In this document: positions 45,688 through 54,388 of the stretch, piece by piece
Numbering within the stretch: the first letter of the stretch is position 1
Layout of the letters: each line of letters begins with the position of its first letter
Assembly: GCF_014195585.1 (NCBI RefSeq)
Contig: NZ_JACICA010000004.1
Location: 113,363 to 177,362 of the forward strand
Length of the DNA stretch: 64,000 bases
Origin: Alloprevotella rava
Lineage (GTDB): Bacteria; Bacteroidota; Bacteroidia; Bacteroidales; Bacteroidaceae
Direction of reading: 5' to 3'
Program-made: the position numbers and the translations under genes
The notes under the pieces: generated by a model
What the model was told of the DNA's origin: nothing
Seen by the model: only the letters and a program-made list of their open reading frames with translations
The model's database searches: none

Positions 45688-47469
45688 TTATTCTTGTGAG
45701 AAATCTTTGATTAGCTGTCGGTAAGAGCTATAAACATGAGTTTTCGATACGAAACCAGCAAACGTGTGATTAGCTCGGAGAACGGGAAGGACTTCCGCGT
45801 CATTTTCTTGAAACTTATCCATAACGACTTGCATCGTATCGTCCACATTTAGAACAGCAACAGGTTGTTGCATGAGTTGTTCTGCTGTGTAGAGGCGATA
45901 AAGCTCGCTGCGGAAAATAAATTTTCGGATTTTGCGCAAGTTGATAATGCCCAATAGTGTACCTTTTCGATCTGTCACAGCAAAATCTTCCCCGCCCGTA
46001 GTTGAGATAGTTTGCACCATTTGCCCCAGTCGAGTATCAAGAGAAAACGTAGGACATTCTTTCTCTATAACAGATTCTAACGACATCAAAGTTAGGATAC
46101 TTTGGTCTATATGATGTGTGAGCAAATCGCCCCTACGGGCAAGGCGAATGGCATAGATATTATGTTTCTCAAAAATGTTGATAGTGATGAAGGATACCGC
46201 ACTCACAATGAGTAACGGAACAAACATATCGTAGCCACCTGTGAGCTCTGCAATAAGGAACACGCCCAGCAAAGGAGCATGAAACACGCCGCTCATGAGT
46301 CCCGCCATACCTAAAAGTGCATAGTTTTGGAATGGTACATATATGCCAAATAGATGAAACTCATTCCAAATGCTGGAGAAAACAAAGCCCACTAAACAGC
46401 CTAAGAAGAGGCTGGGAGCAAAAGTACCACCGCAGCCACCACCGCCATTTGTAGCTGTGGTGGCAAATACTTTCACGAGGATGATGAGTGATAGATAAAG
46501 TAATAATAGCTCCGGATGTCCATAAAATAGTGAGTTGTTCATCAATCTGTCCAGATCCGTTAGGCTCTTGGCATTGATGATGTGCCCAATCGTTTCATAG
46601 CCTTCGCCGTAAAGCAAAGGAAAGAAATAAATGAGGATGGCTAAGGTGAAACCTCCGAGTGCTACCTTATAGTATAGATTCTTGATGCGTCCAAACACTT
46701 GCTCGAAAGAACTCATGGCTCTAGTGAAATAGAGCGACAGCAAGCCACAAACGATTCCGAGCAATATCGAGGTTGGGATGCGCTCTACCACAAACGGAGC
46801 ATTGAGATGGAAGTTGAACATCGCTTCCGTACCTGTTAGAATATAGGTGACGCAAGTTGCTGTCAAGGCAGCGATAAGAAGCGGAACAATGGAGGACATC
46901 GTCATGTCCAACATCAAGACTTCGAGCGTGAAAACTACGCCAGCAATAGGGGCTTTAAAAATTCCAGCGATAGCAGCTGATGCTCCACAGCCCACAAGGA
47001 TCATCAAGGTGCGATGATCCAATTTGAAAGTGTTTCCCAGGGTTGAACCGATCGCTGCACCTGTTAGCACGATGGGCGACTCTGCTCCAACAGAACCACC
47101 GAAACCAATGGTGATACTTGAAGCTATGACACTCGACCAACAGTTGTGCTGCCTGATGTGTCCGCGCTGTCGACTGATGGCATAAAGTATTTTAGTGATG
47201 CCGTGCCCAATGCTATCTTTGACGACATATTTAATGAAAAGCGCCGTTAGCAGGATACCTATAATGGGATAGACAAGGTAGAGCCATTGCGCTCGTGTGG
47301 TGTCGAATTGATAGGTGAGTAGAAATTCTATTTCGCTGATAAGCCACTTGAGGAACTGCGCAGCCAAAGCCGCACCTATGCCAGCAAGGAATGCTAGCAG
47401 GAGCAGAAAATGGCGAGCACTGAGGTGCTGCTTTCTCCAAATGTTAAAGCGTTTGAGGATGATTTCCAT
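45688..47469 (-). CDS. ClC-family chloride channel/transporter with CBS domains
   Basis: 593 residues. Around 10-12 membrane helices in the first 430 residues carry ClC signatures: GSVGAESPIVLTG (gating Glu in the GxxGxE position), GGGGCGGTFAPSLFLG and the late GMAGLMSGVFHAPL. The C-terminal part (about 455-585) holds two CBS domains, LGQMVQTISTTGGEDFAVTD and QLMQQPVAVLNVDDTMQVVMDKF (the latter seen as PVAVLNVDDTM). Whether it is a channel or an H+/Cl- exchanger is not settled by sequence alone. Confidence 0.93.
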   Translation of the reverse strand: MEIILKRFNIWRKQHLSARHFLLLLAFLAGIGAALAAQFLKWLISEIEFLLTYQFDTTRAQWLYLVYPIIGILLTALFIKYVVKDSIGHGITKILYAISRQRGHIRQHNCWSSVIASSITIGFGGSVGAESPIVLTGAAIGSTLGNTFKLDHRTLMILVGCGASAAIAGIFKAPIAGVVFTLEVLMLDMTMSSIVPLLIAALTATCVTYILTGTEAMFNFHLNAPFVVERIPTSILLGIVCGLLSLYFTRAMSSFEQVFGRIKNLYYKVALGGFTLAILIYFFPLLYGEGYETIGHIINAKSLTDLDRLMNNSLFYGHPELLLLYLSLIILVKVFATTATNGGGGCGGTFAPSLFLGCLVGFVFSSIWNEFHLFGIYVPFQNYALLGMAGLMSGVFHAPLLGVFLIAELTGGYDMFVPLLIVSAVSFITINIFEKHNIYAIRLARRGDLLTHHIDQSILTLMSLESVIEKECPTFSLDTRLGQMVQTISTTGGEDFAVTDRKGTLLGIINLRKIRKFIFRSELYRLYTAEQLMQQPVAVLNVDDTMQVVMDKFQENDAEVLPVLRANHTFAGFVSKTHVYSSYRQLIKDFSQE

Positions 47470-47487
47470 AAATGGCTGCGCAAAAGA

Positions 47488-48138
47488 TTATCTGCGAATG
47501 ACTTCTACCAGACCACCTGCCCCCAATTTGATAATACTTGAGGCTGGCGGGTTACCTTTTTCGCCACGGCGACTGGTGCAAATGTAATCAACAGCTTCTA
47601 AAATTTCGTTAGGAATATCACGAAACTTGTGTGGGGAGGGCTCTCCACTGATATTAGCAGAAGTAGAAACAATGGCGCGTTTCATGCGAAAACAGAGCTG
47701 CTTGCTAAAAGGCTCATTGGTGATGCGAATGCCTACGCTACCATCTTCGGCTAGCAAATTAGCCGCAAGATTGCGCGCTCCGTCGTAAATAATCGTTGTG
47801 GGTTTAGTGCTTAGTTCTATGATGTCCCAAGCCACGTTAGGCACCTCACGAACATAGAATTGTACTTTTGCTTCGGAGTCGACAAGAGTGATGAGTGCTT
47901 TAGAATCAGTTCTGCGCTTAATTTCATATATCTTTTTGACAGCCTCCTCATTGGTGGCATCGCATCCCAATCCCCAAATGGTATCAGTGGGGTAGAGAAT
48001 GATACCGCCGCGGTTCATTACTTCAACGGCTTGTCGAATATCTTCCTGCCATTCGCGGGGAAGAGGTTTGGGGCGTTCAGGAAGAACTCTCTCTTCTGAT
48101 GTTTTTTTCTGAAATTTCTTGTTACTCATAGAAGTCAT
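47488..48138 (-). CDS. L-threonylcarbamoyladenylate synthase (Sua5/YrdC/YwlC)
   Basis: Makes the threonylcarbamoyl-AMP used for the t6A37 modification of ANN-decoding tRNAs. 216 residues, single SUA5/YrdC domain: GGIILYPTDTIWGLGCDA, IYEIKRRTDSKALITLV, VGIRITNEPFSKQL and IVSTSANISGEPSP. The first 28 residues are a basic, probably disordered extension; ATG 48129 is an alternative start. A minus-strand TAATTTCG (complement 48150..48157) lies 11 bases upstream, so the leader is short. Confidence 0.93.
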   Translation of the reverse strand: MTSMSNKKFQKKTSEERVLPERPKPLPREWQEDIRQAVEVMNRGGIILYPTDTIWGLGCDATNEEAVKKIYEIKRRTDSKALITLVDSEAKVQFYVREVPNVAWDIIELSTKPTTIIYDGARNLAANLLAEDGSVGIRITNEPFSKQLCFRMKRAIVSTSANISGEPSPHKFRDIPNEILEAVDYICTSRRGEKGNPPASSIIKLGAGGLVEVIRR

Positions 48139-48457
48139 AAGTAGTTGCGCGAAATTACATTAAAAAAGCAATATAACAAAGTAGGATGATTATTTATTGC
48201 TCATAATCAAGGGCTTCTACAGCATGATAAAATGCGAGATAACAGTTGATGCAATCGGAGGCTTTTTGCAATTAGGTGTTAAGAATCTTCTTTTCTGTTA
48301 TATCTCTCTCGTATAGGAGTTGAAAAGATCTTCAGATTTTTCAGAACGCTTCATTTCTCTATGTATTCTTCTTTTGAGTAAATTAGTGAGCAATGGATTA
48401 TCCTCTATGGGAAGCTTTGGATGCTTTTTTAGAAATTTCTTGGGAGCGTGCAAGCGT

Positions 48458-48548
48458 AATAAAGCGAGTCGTGAATATCCTTATTGCGTTTTCAGATACA
48501 ATAAGCCTATCAGCTGACATCCTTATTGCGTCAGCCGAGGCACTTATT
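48458..48548. repeat. Phased AATAAGG/CCTTATT array, copy E
   Basis: Heptamers at 48458 (AATAAAG), 48479 (CCTTATT), 48500 (AATAAGC), 48521 (CCTTATT) and 48542 (ACTTATT), each 21 bp apart. Spacers include GCGTTTTCAGATAC, CTATCAGCTGACAT and GCGTCAGCCGAGGC. The only copy lying between divergent genes. Confidence 0.87.
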
Positions 48549-48617
48549 GTAGCTACAGATAGGAACGGTGAAGCAGAGGATATGAATATACCCCTTCTCC
48601 CTATATGTTATTTTTTC

Positions 48618-48776
48618 GTTGTCACGTTGTCACACTTTGAACATAACCAATTGAGAATGTACACTTTATGAGCGTGACGACGCGTGACAACGGTGTGACA
48701 ACAAAAAAAAGTTGTTGTCACGCGCATAAGTCCTTATCTATCAGCATCTTCTCTTCCCGCGTGACAACGTGACAAC
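48618..48776. repeat. Cluster of GTGACAAC octamers
   Basis: Two tandem GTTGTCAC (48618-48633), GTGACGAC (48674), GTGACAAC (48684 and 48695), GTTGTCAC (48714) and two tandem GTGACAAC (48761-48776). The two tandem pairs form an exact 16-bp inverted repeat bracketing the cluster. An inner pair (48695-48702 / 48714-48721) can form a hairpin around a poly-A loop. Confidence 0.85.
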
Positions 48777-48839
48777 AAAAATCGAGTTTTTTCTATAGGA
48801 GGAGAGAGGGAGAATACTCCCTCAACGCTTTCAGTGCGA

Positions 48840-49210
48840 CACCGCCGGTGTCGGAAGATAGTGCCGTTGTCTGTCCACGGGTTCACCCTCACTATCGTTC
48901 GGGCATCACCCGCGGTTAAGCATGGTGCGCTTCCGCAGGAGGCGTCAGTTACTCTGTGCTGCTATGACTATGGCTGTGGAAGCGGAGCAGTGATGGAGTA
49001 TTGACAGAGCTATAGGTGGAGTTGGTCACGGACTGTGCATAGACTTTTTACGATGTGTGTGAGGAGGCGTAAGATAGACTTCCCTCGTGCTCACCCACTG
49101 TCCCCGGCGGGGACACACCATGCGTAACCGCGGGTGATGCCCGAAGGGTGAAACCCGTGGATGGGCAACGACACAAACCTCCGACGCAGGAAGCGTCGCA
49201 CAGCACCCAC
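48840..49210. repeat. GC-rich long inverted repeat, possible MITE or element remnant
   Basis: Arms 48898-48925 and 49118-49145 match at 27 of 28 positions (core TTCGGGCATCACCCGCGGTTA). The similarity extends outward with gaps (GTCCACGGGTT and CACCC on both sides) to about 48850 and 49190. A short perfect hairpin TGTCCCC/GGGGACA (49099-49115) lies just inside the right arm. No transposase frame. Confidence 0.75.
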
Positions 49211-49241
49211 GCTCATCCGTCCACTCCCCTCAACGATTTTT

Positions 49242-49273
49242 TTTGCATTATTAAATAAGTTTCCATACCTTTG
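49242..49273 (+). promoter_or_regulatory. Promoter of the BspA-like gene
   Basis: TTTG (49242-49245), 20-bp spacer, TACCTTTG (49266-49273). The predicted leader before ATG 49447 is about 165 nt, much longer than for most genes here. Confidence 0.75.
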
Positions 49274-49446
49274 CAAAAAGTACAGATTTAATAAAAGAAA
49301 CTTGTCGCTTTGCTTTTAAAAGACTCGAAAGGTGTACAAGATATTAATCGAATGATTTGAGTTTACTATTAACAATAGCCCAACTTCCCGATACGGCACT
49401 CCTAAAAAGCAGAAAGACGCTAAGGAAATAAAGGGGAAGCAAAATT

Positions 49447-51192
49447 ATGAGAAAACAATTACTCAAGAATTTATGTGCAGTATTCCTCACATGGTTCACG
49501 GCTTTATTCTTCCTTCCGCAGTCTGCCCAAGCACAGGACAAGGAGGCCTATGTAGTGAAAAGCAGCGATAAGACAACTCTCACCTTCTACTACGACACCC
49601 AGAAATCATCCCGTACTGGGAGCAATGTGTGGGGTATTAACGAGACAACGAAAAAAAATGGAGACATTATTCCTATTTGGGCTGGAACATCCCGGCAACC
49701 AGAAAAAGAGGTTACTAAAGTTTTTTTCGATGTGTCTTTTAAGGATTTTCGCCCTACCACAACTTCTAAATGGTTTCAGTGTTTCAGAAATCTAAAGGAT
49801 ATCAATGGATTAGATAATCTCAAAACAACTGAAACAACCACAATGTTTTCGATGTTTAATAGTTGCATAAACTTAAATTCCCTTGATCTTTTCAACTTCA
49901 ACACGGAGAAGGTGAAAGACATGACTGAAATGTTTAAAGGCTGCTCAAGTTTAAGCGCCCTCAACCTCTCCAGTTTCAATACAGAGAAGGTGCAAGACAT
50001 GAGAGAAATGTTTAAAGGCTGCTTAAGTTTAAGCACCCTCGACCTCTCCAGCTTCAAGACGGAGAATGTACAAGACATGACTGAAATGTTTAAAGACTGT
50101 CAGAGTTTGAAATCCATCAACCTCTCCAGCTTCAAGACGGAGAATGTACAAGACATGAGAGAAATGTTTTATGGCTGCTCAAGTTTAAGTTCCCTCGACC
50201 TCTCCAGCTTCAAGACAGAGAATGTGCAAAACATGCATAAAATGTTTATTTACTGTGTCAGTCTCATTGAACTCAACCTCTCCAGCTTCAAGACAGAAAA
50301 TGTGCAAGACATGAGAGAAATGTTTAGAGACTGCCGGAGTTTGAAATCCCTCGACCTCTCCAGCTTCAAAACAGAGAAGGTGCAAGACATGTATGAAATG
50401 TTTAATGGCTGCAAGAGTTTAACCTCTCTCAACCTCTCCAACTTCGATACGAAGAATGTTCAAAAAATGGGAAAAATATTTTCTGGCTGCTCAAGTTTAA
50501 GCACCCTCGACCTCTCCAGCTTCAAGACAGAGAAGGTTAAGAGCATGTATCAAATGTTTAGGAGCTGCCAGAATTTAACTTCCCTTGATCTCTCCAACTT
50601 CAAGACGGAGAACGTGCAAAACATGAGTGAAATGTTTAATGGCTGCCAGAATTTAACTTCCCTCAATCTCTCCAACTTCAATACAGAGAATGTGCAAACA
50701 ATGAACGGAATGTTTAATGGCTGCTCGAGTTTAAATTCTCTCAACCTTTCCAACTTCAATACGAAGAATACTAAACTCATGGAAGCAATGTTTAGAGGCT
50801 GCTCGAGTTTAAGTTCTCTCGACCTTTCCAACTTCAATACGGAGAATATGCAAGATATGAGAGAAATGTTTTATGAGTGCAATTCTCTAACAACCATCTA
50901 TTGTAATAATACTTGGACATGCTCATACTCTGGTGAGATGTTCTATAATTGTACAAATCTCCAAGGAGCTGTACCCTACAATGCAAGTAAGATTGATGTC
51001 TCCATGGCGAATCCCGAAACAGGATATTTCACAAAGAAAGAAAGTACAGGAGTTACCACCGCTACCCTCGATGGCGATGCAAACATCCAGGCGATTTACT
51101 CTACTAACGGACGCAGACTCAACGAGCTACAGCGCGGGCTGAATATCGTCCGCATGAGCAACGGAACTACGCAGAAGATTCTGCGCAAATAG
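49447..51192 (+). CDS. BspA-type leucine-rich-repeat surface protein with T9SS-like tail
   Basis: 581 residues. A signal peptide (about 1-30, ending AQAQ) and an N-terminal region (to about 125) are followed by 13-14 DUF285-type repeats of 26 residues (about 130-500), consensus LDLSSFKTENVQDMREMF then xGCxSL. The last 45 residues (IYSTNGRRLNELQRGLNI and MSNGTTQKILRK) resemble a T9SS type A sorting domain. BspA-like proteins mediate adhesion to host matrix and other bacteria in oral Bacteroidales; that role is inferred here. The repeats are also similar in DNA (78-bp period), so repeat number could change by recombination. Confidence 0.92.
   Translation: MRKQLLKNLCAVFLTWFTALFFLPQSAQAQDKEAYVVKSSDKTTLTFYYDTQKSSRTGSNVWGINETTKKNGDIIPIWAGTSRQPEKEVTKVFFDVSFKDFRPTTTSKWFQCFRNLKDINGLDNLKTTETTTMFSMFNSCINLNSLDLFNFNTEKVKDMTEMFKGCSSLSALNLSSFNTEKVQDMREMFKGCLSLSTLDLSSFKTENVQDMTEMFKDCQSLKSINLSSFKTENVQDMREMFYGCSSLSSLDLSSFKTENVQNMHKMFIYCVSLIELNLSSFKTENVQDMREMFRDCRSLKSLDLSSFKTEKVQDMYEMFNGCKSLTSLNLSNFDTKNVQKMGKIFSGCSSLSTLDLSSFKTEKVKSMYQMFRSCQNLTSLDLSNFKTENVQNMSEMFNGCQNLTSLNLSNFNTENVQTMNGMFNGCSSLNSLNLSNFNTKNTKLMEAMFRGCSSLSSLDLSNFNTENMQDMREMFYECNSLTTIYCNNTWTCSYSGEMFYNCTNLQGAVPYNASKIDVSMANPETGYFTKKESTGVTTATLDGDANIQAIYSTNGRRLNELQRGLNIVRMSNGTTQKILRK
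49870..50890 (+). repeat. Tandem 78-bp coding repeats inside the BspA-like gene
   Basis: The unit of CTC-GAC-CTC-TCC-AGC-TTC followed by AAG-ACG/ACA-GAG-AAT recurs every 78 bp (for example 50194 and 50272), encoding the 26-residue LRR. Neighbouring units are highly similar at the DNA level. Confidence 0.85.
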
Positions 51193-51208
51193 CCTTCTCT
51201 ACAAAGAA

Positions 51209-51259
51209 ATCCCTACGAACTTACATCGCAGGAAGTTCCTATTCGTAGGGAATCTTTTT
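51209..51259 (+). terminator. Terminator of the BspA-like gene
   Basis: ATCCCTACGAA (51209-51219) pairs with TTCGTAGGGAAT (51242-51253, one bulged base), followed by CTTTTTATTT. Confidence 0.8.
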
Positions 51260-51321
51260 ATTTGTATGATAGTGTGTGATTTTATATTATGCTCGAATTC
51301 AAGAAGTGTTCTCTATTATAA

Positions 51322-51362
51322 ACAAAACACGGGCGCAATGCAAAGACGCGTCCGTGTTTTGT
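51322..51362 (-). terminator. Terminator of prfC
   Basis: ACAAAACACGG (51322-51332) pairs perfectly with 51352-51362; located 17 bp past the prfC stop, with TTTGTTTAT on the minus strand. Confidence 0.75.
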
Positions 51363-51379
51363 CTATAAAAATGGAAGTT

Positions 51380-52948
51380 TTAGAACTCGCTTGTAAAGTG
51401 GAACTTAATGTGTTCGAAGTCTTGTTGCGCCATAGTGAGCATATAGCCTGAGTCAGCAAGGAATACATCGCGCCCTTCGCGATCTTTTGCCATATATTGG
51501 TATTTGCGTTGTTTGAACTTCTCAAGTTCTGCTTCATCATCGCTTTCTATCCAGCAAGCCTTGTAGAGCGAAATAGGTTCCCATCGACATTTTGCGTTAT
51601 ATTCGTTTTCCAAGCGATACTGAATAACCTCAAATTGAAGTTGTCCCACTGTTCCGATGATTTTTCGACCATTGAACTGGTTTACAAATAACTGTGCTAC
51701 GCCCTCGTCCATCAATTGCTCAATGCCTCGATTGAGCTGCTTGGTCTTCATGGGGTCTGCATTCTCGATATACTTAAACATTTCTGGAGAGAAGCTGGGG
51801 AGGCCGCGGAAGTGGAGATCTTCACCTGCGGTTAGAGTGTCGCCAATCTTGAAAATGCCGTTATCGGGCAAACCTACAATGTCGCCTGGCCATGCTTCAT
51901 CAATGGTGCTTTTGCGCTGTGCCATGAATTGAGTGGGGGAGGAGAAGCGTACCATTTTGCCTTGGCGCACATGGAAGTAAGGTGTGTTTCGTGTGAACTT
52001 GCCGCTACAAATTTTGCAAAATGCAATACAAGAGCGGTGGTTGGGGTCGATATTTGCCGTAATCTTGAAGATAAAGCCTGTAAACTTGGATTCTTCAGGT
52101 ACTATCAGCCTCTCTTCTGCCTGTGTAGGGCGTGGACTGGGGGCTATCTCTACAAAGCAGTCAAGCAATTCTTTCACACCAAAATTGTTGAGAGCAGAGC
52201 CAAAGAAAACGGGGGCAACCTCTGCATCAAGATAGTTTGTACGGTTGAAATCATCGTAAACACCATCTACCATTTCGAGATCTTCGCGTAACTTTTCTGC
52301 ATCAATTTTTCCAACCTGATTTTCGAGTTCGTCAGAATTGATGTCTACTTCTACCTTTTTAGTGATGTGCTGCTTGTCGGGTGTGAAGAGATTGAGCTTC
52401 TGTTCATAGATATTATAGACACCCTTGAACCTCTGTCCCTGATTGATAGGCCAAGAAAGTGGGCGTACTTTGATTTGCAACTCTTGTTCAAGTTCATCAA
52501 GGAGATCGAAAGGGTCGCGACCTTCACGATCCATCTTGTTGATATAGATGATTACTGGCGTCTTGCGCATACGGCAAACCGTCATCAGCTTACGCGTCTG
52601 ATTTTCTACACCTTTTGCACTATCAACGACGATAATTGCACTATCAACGGCTGTGAGCGTGCGGAATGTATCTTCAGCAAAGTCTTGGTGTCCCGGCGTG
52701 TCGAGGATATTAACTTTGTAGCCTTCATAGTCGAACTCCATCACTGAAGTGGTTACGGAGATACCGCGTTGTTTCTCTATCTCCATCCAGTCCGATGTGG
52801 CAGACTTCTTAATCTTATTGTTCTTGACAGCGCCAGCCACTTGAATCTGGCCACCGAAGAGTAGAAGCTTTTCGGTTAGTGTCGTTTTACCCGCATCCGG
52901 GTGGGAAATAATGGCGAATGTTCGCCTGCGTTCAATTTCCTGATTCAT
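51380..52948 (-). CDS. prfC: Peptide chain release factor 3
   Basis: GTPase that recycles RF1/RF2 after termination. 522 residues with G1 [16 protein letters not shown]2 region [11 protein letters not shown]3 DTPGHQDF, G4 YINKMDR and the RF3-specific LSWPINQG and [21 protein letters not shown] block (seen as [12 protein letters not shown]). Last gene of the LysE - DUF4924 - rfbD - prfC group, 30 bp after rfbD. Confidence 0.96.
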   Translation of the reverse strand: MNQEIERRRTFAIISHPDAGKTTLTEKLLLFGGQIQVAGAVKNNKIKKSATSDWMEIEKQRGISVTTSVMEFDYEGYKVNILDTPGHQDFAEDTFRTLTAVDSAIIVVDSAKGVENQTRKLMTVCRMRKTPVIIYINKMDREGRDPFDLLDELEQELQIKVRPLSWPINQGQRFKGVYNIYEQKLNLFTPDKQHITKKVEVDINSDELENQVGKIDAEKLREDLEMVDGVYDDFNRTNYLDAEVAPVFFGSALNNFGVKELLDCFVEIAPSPRPTQAEERLIVPEESKFTGFIFKITANIDPNHRSCIAFCKICSGKFTRNTPYFHVRQGKMVRFSSPTQFMAQRKSTIDEAWPGDIVGLPDNGIFKIGDTLTAGEDLHFRGLPSFSPEMFKYIENADPMKTKQLNRGIEQLMDEGVAQLFVNQFNGRKIIGTVGQLQFEVIQYRLENEYNAKCRWEPISLYKACWIESDDEAELEKFKQRKYQYMAKDREGRDVFLADSGYMLTMAQQDFEHIKFHFTSEF

Positions 52949-52978
52949 TATTATATATATGGTGCGTTGTGTACTCTG

Positions 52979-53833
52979 TTATTTTTTTAGTTTATCAATA
53001 CATATTTTGAGAGATTCCTCCCACCAGGGAATGTCTATGTCAAAAGTCTTTTTAATCTTAGTTTTATCTAAAACAGAATAATGTGGACGTTTTGCAGGCG
53101 TGGGATATTCTTCTGTGTGGAGAGGCTTTATACGGCAATCATTTATACCGGCTAAGCGATGTATTGTTTTTGTAAAGTCGTACCAAGAGCAGACTCCTTC
53201 GTTTGAGAAGTGATAAATGCCTGGGATGGGACTTTTTTTTATAATTTCTAAGATGACTTTTGCTAAATCGGCAGCATAAGTAGGTGTCCCAATTTGATCG
53301 AAGATGACGCCAAGTTCTTCTTTCTCTTTACCTAGGCGTATCATCGTTTTGACAAAGTTGTTACCAAAAATGGAGTAAAGCCATGCAGTGCGAATGATGA
53401 CCGCACTTGGGCAAGCTGCCGTGACAGCTTGTTCTCCTTTTAGTTTGGTATGTCCATAAACACTGTTGGGGCAAGTTGGGACATTTTCTTTGTATGGAAT
53501 TTGGTTGGTTCCATCAAAGACATAATCCGTGGAAATGTGGATGAGCGAACCTCCTGCTTCTTGAATAGCTTCAGCCAAAAAGCCTGGAGCCTTATGGTTT
53601 AGACGGTCACAAAGTTCCTCCTGACTTTCTGCTTTGTCAACAGCTGTAAAAGCAGCACAGTTGATGATAAAGTTGATGTTGTTTTTCCGAATAAACGTCC
53701 GAATATCTTCAGGCTTTGTAATGTCTAGTTCTTCAATATCGGTAAAAAAGAAATGCCAGCCTTTGTGGAGTGGTGCTTGAAGTTGAATTTCACTACCTAG
53801 CTGACCATTGCTTCCAGTAACTAATATGTTCAT
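52979..53833 (-). CDS. rfbD: dTDP-4-dehydrorhamnose reductase
   Basis: Final step of dTDP-L-rhamnose synthesis. 284 residues, SDR/RmlD type: NAD(P) loop MNILVTGSNGQLGSEI, NCAAFTAVDKAE, STDYVFDG and the catalytic YGHTKLKGE. The other rml genes are not in the window. The adjacent DUF4924 gene ends 1 bp upstream. dTDP-rhamnose would feed surface glycans such as those made by the glycosyltransferase at 13-14 kb, but that link is inference. Confidence 0.95.
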   Translation of the reverse strand: MNILVTGSNGQLGSEIQLQAPLHKGWHFFFTDIEELDITKPEDIRTFIRKNNINFIINCAAFTAVDKAESQEELCDRLNHKAPGFLAEAIQEAGGSLIHISTDYVFDGTNQIPYKENVPTCPNSVYGHTKLKGEQAVTAACPSAVIIRTAWLYSIFGNNFVKTMIRLGKEKEELGVIFDQIGTPTYAADLAKVILEIIKKSPIPGIYHFSNEGVCSWYDFTKTIHRLAGINDCRIKPLHTEEYPTPAKRPHYSVLDKTKIKKTFDIDIPWWEESLKICIDKLKK

Positions 53834-53834
53834 A

Positions 53835-54377
53835 TCAGAAATCTATTGCTTCTTTTTGATTTTTTAGAAAATAGTCGGACAACTGTCCAAGTAGCGTCGA
53901 TATATCTGTTACAGCTTTTTGAGTTTCTGCAGAAATTTCTTTGTGCTGAAGTCTCAGTAGCATTGTACCGTAAAGAATATCAAAACAAGTTTCTATTTCA
54001 TTCTTTTCATTCTGCTCTCCTTTTGCTCTAACTTCTATCACATACGGTAGGACTCGATAATACATACTTTTATAGTACGGAAAATTTTCAGATTGCAATA
54101 GTTGAGCGTTTATCTCTATGAGTCCCTCCAGAGTGTTGCAGTTTATTTGAAGATGTCCTTTTCCCTGTTTTTCTTCACAAATCATCATTTCGCAAAGATT
54201 ACTGTACCATTCTTCAACTTCTTTTACTTGTTCTGGGGGTAGAGTAAAGCGATTTAGGTATTCGCTCTTGATGCGATCAATATTACACTGGTAAGCACGA
54301 AGAATGTCTTCTACTTGCCACATATAAAGTAGATATTCCGCACGATTTGAAGAACGGAGCTTGTTGGCGATAATCAT
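53835..54377 (-). CDS. DUF4924 family protein
   Basis: 180 residues. Start at ATG 54377 (MIIANKLRSSNRAEYLLYMWQVEDILRAY); the open frame continues upstream into the LysE gene but that part is its shadow. All-helical, soluble, with a moderately charged composition; no catalytic motif seen. DUF4924 lies between a LysE exporter and rfbD here, a layout that appears conserved in Bacteroidales. Function unknown. Confidence 0.82.
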   Translation of the reverse strand: MIIANKLRSSNRAEYLLYMWQVEDILRAYQCNIDRIKSEYLNRFTLPPEQVKEVEEWYSNLCEMMICEEKQGKGHLQINCNTLEGLIEINAQLLQSENFPYYKSMYYRVLPYVIEVRAKGEQNEKNEIETCFDILYGTMLLRLQHKEISAETQKAVTDISTLLGQLSDYFLKNQKEAIDF

Positions 54378-54388
54378 AATGGGGAATT

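Larger units (their letters stand above)
48139..49446. other. 1.3-kb non-coding region upstream of the BspA-like gene
   Basis: No supported gene. From left to right: AT-rich sequence, phased array E (48458-48548), a cluster of GTGACAAC/GTTGTCAC octamers (48618-48776), a visibly GC-richer segment with a long inverted repeat (48840-49210), then the BspA promoter (49242-49273) and a leader of about 165 nt. The composition changes sharply at about 48840 and 49215. Confidence 0.75.

Noticed and set aside
48320..48671. Overlapping short plus-strand frames near array E
   Set aside because: They run through array E (48458-48548) and reach the octamer cluster; 21-bp phasing keeps frames open by being a multiple of three.
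49091..49276. Minus-strand 61-codon frame in the GC-rich island
   Set aside because: It lies in the inverted-repeat segment and has no recognisable protein character.
49870..50890. Regular 78-bp repeats considered as a non-coding tandem array
   Set aside because: They are in-frame LRR codons within a complete 581-codon gene.
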